From Symbiodinium natans (Eukaryota > Sar > Dinophyceae > Suessiales > Symbiodiniaceae), in assembly GCA_905221605.1 (NCBI GenBank), contig CAJNDS010000058.1:196501-260500 (forward strand): DNA of 64,000 nucleotides, in the 5' to 3' direction. Positions 32,773 through 41,959 of this stretch are shown piece by piece (position 1 is the stretch's first letter; every line of letters starts with the position of its first letter). The notes beneath the pieces were generated by a model, which saw only the letters and a program-made list of their open reading frames with translations, made no database searches and was not told the DNA's origin. The translations under genes were made by a program, and so were the position numbers.

Positions 32773-35700
32773 AGAGGCATGAACACACATACCGATATAC
32801 TCAAACAATCTGCAGGCACACATACATACATACATACATACGTACATACATACATACATACCTACGTACGTACTACATGTATACATACATGCAGAAACTC
32901 CGCCCGCCCACCCACCCACTCACCCACTTGAGGGAGGTGGGGCAGTTGTCGGAAATGAACCCGGGCACATTTCATAGGGTCGGGCTTGTCTGGCAGGTCA
33001 GACCACTCTCACAAGGAACACTTTCGCAAACGTTCCTGGGCCTGGTGACTGAGTCTGAGGGAACGGGCAACACATGGCAACAGCTACAGTGGATGCACAT
33101 TCGGGCCGGTGGGATTTACACCCCGTCCGGGGTGGATTTGGAACTTTGTAGCTGCAGATACAACACAGTGCTGCGGAGACAATCCCTATCGCTTGCAAAA
33201 AACAGGAGCAACCAGCCTTGTGGGAGATGACCCGGACCACAAAACACCCAACGGCCGCTTCACAACCACATGTTCAAACGTCATGCCGCGGACTGAGTTT
33301 TGGACCCCACCCCACTCTCACAGAAATGAGCCCGGGCTGGTCCAAAATTGGCGATACCCATTTTAAAGCATACACACACATACCTCTACAGCTTATGGCG
33401 CAGAAGTGCAGATCGACAAGTTGAAGAGCTGCCTTGCCTGGGTTGTTGGCGGCAGGTGCTGGAGTCTGCTGAGCCGGCTGCGGCATCGGGGGCATGCCTC
33501 CGTCAAGTCGTCTGGAATGTTGAATGCAGTATCTAGTCCAGCGTGGGGTGTAGCTGCAGAGTCTCGCAATGCCACTGCGACTCAGCACCGACCAGCCTGG
33601 GCGCATCATCGGCATTTGAGGCATCGTCGGTCGCATCATTCCCATTGGCCCCATTGGGCCCATGGGGCCCATTGGCATCGGCATACCTCCCTTGCCCATA
33701 GCACCAGGCATGCCCATAGCGCCAGGCATGCCCTTGCCCATAGCACCCATGCCCATCATCTGCGGGTTCATCGGCATGTTTGGCATGCCCTTGCCCTTCT
33801 GACCCATCATTCCAGGATTCGGGCCTCCCTGGCCCATCATGTTCCCCTTGCCCATGCCACCCATGCCCATCATTGGCGGGCCTCCCATGGGCATACCCCC
33901 CATCGGGTTGCCATACATCTGGTTGCCACCCATGCCCATGCCACCCATGCCCATGCCGCCTTTTCCGCCCTTCCCTTTTCCTCCCATGCCCTTGCCCATA
34001 CCACCAGGGGAATAGCGTTGACCTCAGCGGCAGCAAGCAGAAATGTCGGACGGCGCTGGGAGCCTCATCAAATCTCAACAGATCTCATCAGTGCATTCGA
34101 GCCACGCAATCGCTCAGCACGCACATCACGCTTTTCGGCCAGGCCCACGTACAGGGGCTTCCCCTTGACTACCTGCAGCACGCATGGTGCAAAGATCCAG
34201 GAAGACATCCCTAACCCGCTGCACCCTGCACCAATTCCAGCCTTTAGGTGCATCTCTGTCACTGCTTTCGTGGCTTCGTCTGGGGTTGAGAAGCAGACGA
34301 AGCCGAAGCCCTGTGCCCCATTCACTGCCGCCAATTCAACGGAATCACGAGCAACAAGCGCGTCTTTACGAGAGCGCCGCGCTCCTGGCCTTGCACTTGC
34401 CGTTGGGTTCCTGCAGCCCACGGCACCGGAACACAAGCTCAGACCCTTTGGCCCAGCGGCGTTCAGACTTCGACCCAAAGCATATTTGTGCAATGCCCAA
34501 ACACTGGTGGCGAGCAAAGACGTCACGAACGATTCAGCCACGTGCAAGAGACGACACTCCGAAAATGTGAGGAGAACGTTGAAAATGACCCCACCGGAGC
34601 TTGGCAGAACCAGCAAAATTCCCCGATGGACCGCCACGAACCAACCAAAACAATGCAAAACTGGAGTGGGATGCCAACAGGATGTGCCCCCAGCGCAAGG
34701 CTGCACCGCTGAAGCGGGTCTTGCTGGGCTCAACTGGGCGTGGCGGGAGGAACGGGAGGCAGCGCGATTTTCTGATGGCAGCATTCACGGAATTCAGAGC
34801 ACACGGCACGGTCCTTCATGGAGCAGACGGACGTGATGTTCCCAAAAGGTTCGAAGAGGGCCCTCAAGGAGTCATCATCCGTTGCCTCGTCCTTGGCGAC
34901 TTGAGGCTAAGGCTGTGATGAAAAGGCCGATACGAGCTGGAAGCCGGACGCGTGCGCCCTTAAATCAACACGCAAGCTCTCGACCCGTCTCTCGACTTCT
35001 CTCTGAGGTCAAGGGGCCAAGTTCTTGATGTAGAGGTTCACGCCCTGCGACCGGGATGGGCCTCCGGGCGCTTCCTTGGGTGGCATCTTCTCCTCAGGAC
35101 CAGGAGAACCCAAAAACCAACTTCCACCGCGGCCCCTCTTCAGGCTGTCGAGTCCCCCCCTCCCCCGCCCCGACCCTGCCAAAAAACATCTCCCAACCTC
35201 TAAACGCAGGCTGTGGCTGTTGAGGGGGCCATGTGGAGGGGGCCTTCAGCTCCATGAGGCGCTCGGATTTGGACTGCGCGCGGGCGACGTAGAGCAAGTA
35301 GCCTCGGGCTCTCTTCAAGTTGCTCAGCTTGGCAGAGCACAACGCGACATGTGCATCGATGTGCATCGATGTGCATCGACGCGCATCGACGCGCATGGAG
35401 CATCGACGTGCTGATCGTATTCTTGGCAGATCTTGGCAGCACTGGAGCAGGTATGGCGTGGTAGAAAACCATCTAAGTCAATGTAACATCAAACGGCTAT
35501 AAAGCGAGTTCTGACTACAAGGAAGCTGCTCTTCTCTGTGCGATCCTTCTCTTCCTCCTCCTTTTCCTTCAAGGCTTGGACGCTCATTCTCGGCAATTGA
35601 AGTCGAGCAATGCTTCCCATGCCATCTGTCGCAGATACTTCACAAGAGGTGTCCTTGTCAGCTTCCTTTTGCTCATCCGAACGGAAGTCTTTTTGATGCA

Positions 35701-38700
35701 TAGCATTGATCGCCTGCGAAACGTACCCCTCTCAGTCGCCCCTGCAAACCCGAGCAAGCCTGTGTGCTCTGTGCGCATTATTGGAAAGATATGGAAGCCT
35801 GCACGGCTTCCTCGTGAGTCTCATAGTTGATGAACGCGGACTTTCGCCCCTGACCAACAGCCAACAGTCCGACCCATGACGTACGGCAGATTCATGCAGA
35901 ACATGCCTTGGGGTCGGTGGTCACGTGAGACGACGTAATCTGAGCATTGCATGGCATGCAGGAATTGCCCAGTTCCTCCCTATTTCATGTGAGCCATGCT
36001 GCGAATCGCTGCGAGAGTGAGCTGCCAGCGTTTCCGTGAGGTGCGAACTCAGCCTTAAGCTTGTCCTATGAAAGCAGGGTCGAGATGGAAGCGGTTGCCT
36101 CTCTTCGTGCGAAAATGTAGCGGGGAAGGCCCATAGACCACAACTGTCCTCGTCCCACTCGTTGGGGAAATTCTTGATGTAGATCTGAGCGAGAGAGGTT
36201 GCACTATTCCAAAATGAAAGCGCCACTGATCTTGGATCCCGGCATTGGTGAAGGTGTTCATTGCTGGCTTATCACCTCAGCTTCTGCTTGCCCATCCAAT
36301 CTGCCCTAGGCCCTAGTCACTGACAGAGGTGCTTCCACTAAGGCTTCCAACGTTCTTGACGCTTGATGAAGCCGGTCACACCCACCTCTCCCGCAGCCCA
36401 TGGCTGTGCTCAATCAAATCCGATCACTCCACTGACACTCTGCATCCTGAGGTCGGGAGCCGTCTTTTCTCCGATTTGCATGCCATCGACACGCTCGATG
36501 GCCTGTGCTTGGTTGGGACATGCTGGGACCCTTTCATACTGCGGCAGAGCCATCTGCGAATCCCTCTTGCATTCCCGAAAGAACTTGCAAGCGCAGCGAA
36601 GGACAAATTGCTGCTGTCAGGGTTGTAAAACGGTGTTGTTCAGTGTTGTGCGTTCTGTTTTCGTGATTCGCGACTGGGAAATTTCGCACGAGCCTGCTTG
36701 GCCGCCTCTTCGGTCTCGTAGTGCACCTCAGAAGCAGCATAGCACATGGCAACAGCATATTTTAACACTTAACCACGGAGCCACTTCTGACAACGTCAGC
36801 TCCGCTGACGACTTGAATCCAAGATTAATCCAAGTCTTATGGAACTGTAAGCAACACGCAAACAGTCTTGCAGCTCACGCGCGGCCTATCTCTGCCTCAT
36901 TCTACGTCGACTACTCGACAAATAGCAAGGAAAGGAGACACGCGAGAAGCGTGCAGAGTGCAAAACCGAACCGTGCATCAGTCGCCGGCAAAACCGTATC
37001 CGCGGGACTTGCCTTCTGGCGAAGTGCAAACCTTCCAAGAGGGCACAGCAGACATCAGCAGACATGCTACATACTCACTAGGCATTGCTTGGCGACGGTG
37101 GCGTACATGATTGATTCCGCCAGTTCGGGCGAACACCGCATGTGGCAGACGTGCCAGTCGCACAGCAACAGCAACGTGAAATTGGCATGACTCCTTGCAT
37201 ATGTTCAACAAAACTCCCGCCTTGCACGAGAGAATGTTCCCGAAGAGGCTGAAGGTATCGTACAAGGCCTTGTTGTCGATGTTCCGATCCAGGTTTCGGA
37301 CCTCAGAGCTTTCAGATGGCTCTCTCAGATGGCTTTGCTTCTCTTCTGACAAGAATGTGAATCGAATGGTTTCATATGTTTTCAGGAATGCGCAGCAGAA
37401 GAGTTCTCGTTTTGAGGTTGGGGGTCTGGGGGTCGCGAAATCCGCGCGCAGCGCCCGCAGCGCAAGCGCTGGCAAGCGTCCGCAAGCGCTCGCGAGTGTC
37501 GCGCTTCCACCCCCGACACCCCGGACCTGCCCCCCACCCCCCACCCCCCACCCCCCTCGTGTCATGTCTTCGTGTCGTATCGTTTTCTTCGTCTTCGTGT
37601 CGTGTCCTCGTGTCGTGTCCTCGTGTCTGTGTCCTCGTGTCTGTGTCCTCGTGTCGTGTCCTCGTATCGTGTCCTCGTGTCGTGTCATGTCTTCGAATCG
37701 TGTCCTTGTGTCGTGTTCTTGCGTCGTGTCCTCGTGTCGTGTCCTCGTCTAGTGTTATCGTGTCGTGTCCTCGTGTCATGTCTTCGTGTCATGTCTTTGT
37801 GTCGTACGGTGTCTTCATCTTCGTGTCGTGTCTTCGTGTCACGTCCTCGTGTCTCCTCGTGTCGTGTCCTCGTGTCGTGTCCTCGGGTCGTGTCCTCGTA
37901 TCGTGTCCTCGCGTCGTGTCCTTGTGTCCCGTGCTCCGTTTCAGGTCTTCACGTCGTATCTTTCTTGCCAAAGTTGGTGACACGTGTCTGCTTTCGGGTT
38001 CGTGAATCCCATCAGGTTTCGTACTTCCTAAGCTGTTGATGATTTTGTTGGATGCTGTTGCGTGTCCACCTAAACCTCAACCTCAGGCGCTTCCGCGTGC
38101 AATACGAACGAACCCTAATCCTTGGGAAATGGGCACTGGAAAGGCCTGGGCCTGTGGTCTGTCTTGGGAGGGCGTGGAAACTTTCTAGATGGCTGGGAGC
38201 TACAAATTGCTCAAGAGCATCTGGCAGGAGTTACTGCAGCAGTCACAAGAGTACTTTGGGAAAACCAGCCCTGCCCTGAGACGGGTTTCGCGGTCACTCT
38301 CACACGAACAACCTTTGCAGACTGTTTCCGGGCGCGGGTGCTGCGCAGTGCGACGTGCAAGTAGCTCGATTCCGGGATCGCGCTTGAGCTGAGCGACGCA
38401 CGCAGCATTAACATTATGTGTTGTCGTGTATTCTTGTGCATTGTCTTGAAAGTGACTCTCTGAGGTGCTTTGACAATGCTACAACGCTGCTGGATCACAG
38501 CTTTCAGCAGGCAAAGCTCCCGGCGAAAACATTGCCAAGGCCACCTCCCACGGCCGAAATTTGTTTGACATCCGTAGCACTGTAGCACCCTTCCCCAACT
38601 CCTCTCTCATGAAATGCACTGAGCATGGCGAACTCGCAGCTGGGGGCACGGCTCTTGCGAAGGCTAGGGTCGCGCTGGGACCACATGATGCGGCATGCCC

Positions 38701-39572
38701 GGCCCTGTGACAGGCTTTGGTTTGGCTTCCATCTGCTTGATATATGCAGCTCCGAGCTATCCGCACCTTGATGCTTGAGTAGTTCAGCGTGTCCAGAGCA
38801 CGCTCAGCATCTGAGACGCTGTGGAAGTTGACGTAACCTGACAAATGCTTGCTAATTCGAATCCACATCAAGGGATTCAGGGTGCTCGCCGTTGAATTTT
38901 GCAGTCAAGATGCCATAACCAAGAGACCTGACATGCAAAAATGCAAAATTGCTGGAGTCGCTGCACGTGGCCACCAACAGAGCCTAAACGCTTTCTGGAG
39001 TTTGTTGGTTCTCTCCCTCTGTGCTCATCCCATCTCTAGCCAATATGGCTACAAAAGAACGACACTCGCTCTCTATCTGCCTTCCTTCCTTCCTCTGCAC
39101 GTAACCCCCTAACGTTCTCTATCTGTTCTTCCTCTTAACTTTGTCTCTATATATATATATATATATACATGTATCTCTCTCTCTTTCTTTCTTTCTTGGG
39201 CGCATGGGGGCGAACCCCCGGGCGTCCTCGCCCGCCCCGGTATTCGGGGGGCCTCTGGTGTAGGCGGTTGTGGGGAGAGGAAGCACTGGACCGAGGACAA
39301 GCCCCCCTATTAAACCCCCTGACTCTCTCTCTCTCCCGCTCTCTCTCTCTCAAGCGTTCAAACTCTCCCTCCTCCCGGGCGCACTTGCGGGAGACGCTGT
39401 CGCGGCACACACGAATGGACGCAACAGGTCCAACAGAGTTAAAGATCTCGTAGAGCATGGCCTGCTTCGATGCTTTCATGTGTCATCGGTTCGTGCTCAC
39501 CGCAACCCATCAGTCTGAGAAGGACTGACCGGCGGTGCCTCAGTGACATCCGGGTGTAGGTCACCCACGTAC
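31427..39572 (-). CDS. PABP: Polyadenylate-binding protein (4 RRM + MLLE), about 27 exons
   Basis: The protein binds mRNA poly(A) tails in the cytoplasm and links them to translation and decay factors. Exons mapped (5' to 3'): 39572-39539, 39461-39385, 38927-38914, 38837-38767, 38704-38653, 38544-38525, 37301-37221, 37031-36990, 36726-36694, 36502-36461, 36385-36352, 36263-36244, 36184-36149, 36065-36030, 35939-35907, 35849-35799, 35713-~35500, 35044-35018, 34891-34814, 34410-34390, 34310-34242, 34172-34085, 34022-33597, 33497-33433, 32700-32662, ~31697-31613, 31533-31427. Of 25 mapped donors I count 18 GC, 4 GA and 3 GT. The first mapped exon starts [11 protein letters not shown], so the initiator ATG lies in an unidentified exon upstream. 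Exon 17's 3' end and the acceptor of the penultimate exon (a phase mismatch suggests one missed microexon) are unresolved. The remaining mapped junctions keep phase. Confidence 0.93.
32815..32896. repeat. (CATA)n microsatellite in PABP intron
   Basis: CATACATA units with CGTA variants, within the 732-nt intron 33432-32701 of the PABP gene, next to the TATATA tract at 32725-32770 that marks the end of the duplicated segment. Confidence 0.9.
33433..34022 (-). CDS. PABP: PABP exons 23-24: Gly/Met/Lys-rich linker
   Basis: Exon 23 (426 nt) begins [18 protein letters not shown] and continues as [26 protein letters not shown]-type low complexity to MMRP. Exon 24 (65 nt) reads [18 protein letters not shown] and ends NPGK. 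This replaces the proline/alanine-rich linker of animal and plant PABPs. The intron between them (33596-33498, 99 nt) is GC-AG. A 476-codon ORF on the opposite strand (33406-34836) is an antisense shadow of this biased sequence. Confidence 0.88.
34085..35044 (-). CDS. PABP: PABP exons 18-22: RRM4
   Basis: Reads GVNLYIKNL | [18 protein letters not shown] + ITSVCSMK | EPNGKCK | [17 protein letters not shown] + TEMHLK | [17 protein letters not shown] + [15 protein letters not shown]2 (LYIKNL) and RNP1 (KGFGFVCFS) are canonical. Exon 20 is 21 nt. Donors after exons 19 and 22 are GA, the others GC. This is the best-conserved part of the gene and anchors the identification. Confidence 0.95.
35489..36263 (-). 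CDS. PABP: PABP exons 12-17: RRM3
   Basis: Reads MNTFTN (20-nt exon 36263-36244) | [12 protein letters not shown] | [12 protein letters not shown] | [11 protein letters not shown] | [17 protein letters not shown] | [16 protein letters not shown] and onward, with a charged [11 protein letters not shown] near 35540. RNP2 is IYIKNF; RNP1 is the divergent KSAFINYE instead of the usual KGFGFVSFE, so two glycines of the motif are replaced. The donor after exon 13 is GA. The end of exon 17 is uncertain; the frame is open to 35489 but part of this may be intron. Confidence 0.85.
36352..37301 (-). CDS. PABP: PABP exons 7-11: RRM2
   Basis: Reads [18 protein letters not shown] + LFGNILSCK | [14 protein letters not shown] | [11 protein letters not shown] | [14 protein letters not shown] | [14 protein letters not shown]2 lies at the exon 6/7 join (VFVRNL) and RNP1 is GYGFVHYE across exons 8/9. 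The intron 5' of exon 7 (38524-37302, 1223 nt) is the longest and holds the GTGTCC-type minisatellite. Four donors here are GC, the last GT. Confidence 0.92.
37555..37950. repeat. GTGTCGTGTCCTC-type minisatellite in PABP intron
   Basis: About 400 bases of imperfect GTGTCGTGTCCTC units (variants GTATCGTGTCC, GTGTCATGTCT). Plus-strand translation gives [10 protein letters not shown] repeats, so the long ORFs here are artefacts. It lies in the 1223-nt intron between PABP exons 6 and 7. Confidence 0.95.
38525..39572 (-). CDS. PABP: PABP exons 1-6: RRM1 and inter-RRM linker
   Basis: Reads [11 protein letters not shown] | [16 protein letters not shown] + [10 protein letters not shown] | SLGYG | [17 protein letters not shown] | [17 protein letters not shown] | SGLGNVF. 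This is RRM1 with RNP2 (YVGDLH) and RNP1 (SLGYGYVNF), where RNP1 is assembled from three exons. Exon 3 is only 14 nt (38927-38914) and exon 6 only 20 nt (38544-38525). The [12 protein letters not shown] linker is diagnostic of PABP. Introns are 62-77 nt except the third (39384-38928, 457 nt, with TA and CT microsatellites) and a few around 75-110 nt. Confidence 0.92.
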
Positions 39573-39599
39573 CTGGCTCGAAAGATGATGCTAATGGAA

Positions 39600-40265
39600 T
39601 GCAACATGGTAAACAAATCACAGTAGCGTCTAGCATAGCTACCTGTCATGCTACTGCGCGTCTATTATTCTAACAGTTCATGGAAAGGCAGCAAAAAGCA
39701 GGACGGCGCGCAAGGATGCAAACTGAGGTACCTCAGTAAGCTCGTCTCACATTTCTGCGCTCAAAACTGGGTACATCGCACTTACAGTCTTGCAACGAAC
39801 TTGCAGCGAAGCCACTCCCGCCATGTCTGCCTGTTCAACCATGCATCGCAAGGCCATCATACATCATCACATCACCCTGCGCTTCTAGTTTGCTTGTCGA
39901 AACCTGCTGCGTGCATCCCCTGAACGAGTTCCAGTCTTTTCTTTACGGCATATTGCTGCAGCTCGAGGGGCCAACAGGAGAAGTGAGTCGAGCGCTTTGA
40001 AGAGGCCTGCAAGTGCGCTTTGCCACCGATGAGGTCATGTACTGATCATGTGTCTGATGCTTTTCTTTTGTCTCTTGTGCTTTCGGCCTCAGTGCAGGGC
40101 GCTGCCTCGGACGCAGCACGCACAAGAGACTGGAGAAACCTCGGTTCAGTCTTGAGAGCGGCTGCGGCTTGCGAGCTGAGCGTGCCGCAGAACGTGCCAG
40201 ATGTCTCAGCTGTCCAATGCTAGGCGTCGAGCAGATTCTTTTTGTGGGTTTATAGGGTTATGCCT
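39600..40265. other. 5' region of the PABP gene; no exon identified
   Basis: About 0.65 kb upstream of the first mapped PABP exon. It should contain the leader exon with the initiator ATG (and the spliced-leader acceptor, if transcripts are trans-spliced), but I cannot identify it. Only short overlapping ORFs are seen. Confidence 0.4.
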
Positions 40266-40267
40266 CG

Positions 40268-40275
40268 GGCACACA

Positions 40276-40361
<86 letters not shown>
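40268..40361. repeat. (CA)n microsatellite, about 46 units
   Basis: Nearly uninterrupted CA repeat on the plus strand, the first of the simple repeats that dominate 40.3-48.3 kb. Confidence 0.97.
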
Positions 40362-40364
<3 letters not shown>

Positions 40365-40592
40365 TGCTAGCAAACTGGTCGGAAGGCGTAGATTTCTTGG
40401 GGTGCGACGATTTTTAAGCAGACTCGGTGGGACGGCCCCCCTGCCCTTGTCCACTGCTTCTTTGAGCCGGCACACAACCCATGGTCAAGGAACATGGAAT
40501 ATGCAGGATGCTTTTGCTAGTATTCCCAAAGCGTACACTCAATATTTGATCCCGGCTCTCGGTTCGCCAGCCCCCCCCCCGGCATGGTATCC

Positions 40593-41700
40593 AAAACCTT
40601 AAAGCCTGAACCCTAAACCAACAACCCTATACCCTAACCCCGAGGAGGGGGGGGGGGCAGGGGTGGGGAAGGGAGGGGAGTGGGGTGAGGGGGGGGGGGG
40701 GGGGGGGGGGCGGAGGGGAGTGGCGGGCCTCCGAGGGCGTCATGCCCGAAGGCCGCTCAGGGGGCACGGGCTGTTGCGGGTGTTGCGGGGCCTGTTGCGG
40801 GGGCTCTTGGGGCTGCGGCGGCTCAACCGGCTGAGGAGGCTTCGGAAGCTCCGCCACGGCCACCGTCGGGGGCGGCTTCGGCTTGTTCTTCGAGCCCGGG
40901 GGGAGAGGGGGGTAATTCTCTCCCGTCCCCCTTCTAAATCATCCTCTCCGAAGCAACCCACCCGCTGGGCGGTACAGTGAAGGGTGAAAAAGCAGAAAAG
41001 GGACACAACCCCCCCCCCCTCCCATGCTATGCCCCGCCCCCCGCCCCCCCCCCCCCCCCCCACGCCACCTCAAAGCCCTCACGCAAACCTTGTACCGCAG
41101 GCCCTATACCCCAAAACCCTAAAACTTGCAACCCTCAACAAACCCTCAAAACCGTTAAAAACCCCAGGCACAGCCTTGAACCTCAAACCCTGCAACCCCA
41201 AACCCTAAAATCCTAAAACCCGAAAGACCCCGAAAACCCGAATCCTGAACCCGCCCCGACCCGCCAAAGAGGAATGCAGGGGGGGGGGGGGTGCTGCACC
41301 ATGTATGGTGAGGGCTGGCGTGTGGCCGGGTTTAGGGCCCAAAGCCCTCAAGCCAAAACCCTACGTAAAAACCCTAAACCTTGAAACTGTAGAAGCATCT
41401 AGATGCCCCAAGCCCCAAAACCAACCCACAACCACACCCAGAGGGCCATACATGATCAAGTATGATTGCGGCTCGCAGTCCCCCCTCCTGCATGGATTCC
41501 CCCCGTCCCGGCCAAGCTATCCCTCCTTCCCCCTCAACCCCAATTAAACCCTAAACCTTAAACACCAAACCAAACCCGAAACCCCAACCCCCCAACCACA
41601 CAACAACACAACAAAAGGGGGGGGGGGGGGGGCGGGGGACCGTAAACCCTCAACCTCAAATTTAGAAACCCTAAACCTTAACCCAACCCGCAACCACACC
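40593..41700. repeat. Degenerate telomere-like CCCTAAA tract with poly-G blocks
   Basis: Many CCCTAAA and one-base variants (CCCTATA, CCTTAAA, CCCTCAA, CCTAAAA), for example 40606-40641, 41105-41250, 41340-41385 and 41540-41675, mixed with poly-G and poly-C runs (40645-40720, 41010-41063, 41279-41291, 41617-41640, 41707-41722). TTTAGGG is the telomere repeat reported for dinoflagellates and plants, so this looks like a decayed interstitial telomere tract. Proline/leucine-rich ORFs across it are not genes. Confidence 0.7.
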
Positions 41701-41959
41701 ACGCCAGAGGGGGGGGGGGGGGAGGACCACACCACACGGGCGGGACCGAAGGGCCCCCCTGATCATATATGCTCTCACCAATATCTATAAAAACCCATAC
41801 ATCACAAAAACTGTAATATGAACCCTATTTCTAATATCCATGCTGGGGCAAGCATCAAGGCGACTCAAGACTCAAAACGCATTGGTCGCTCCTCCACAAC
41901 CATCTGCTCCTCCTCCTTGCTAGGCCTCAGGGCATTGCTTCCCCTGCACCAGCTTCAAC

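Noticed and set aside
33406-34836. 476-codon plus-strand ORF
   Set aside because: Antisense shadow of the PABP linker and RRM4 exons; the biased Met/Gly codons leave the opposite strand open.
37195-38039. Long plus-strand ORFs with [10 protein letters not shown] repeats
   Set aside because: They translate an intronic GTGTCC minisatellite of the PABP gene.
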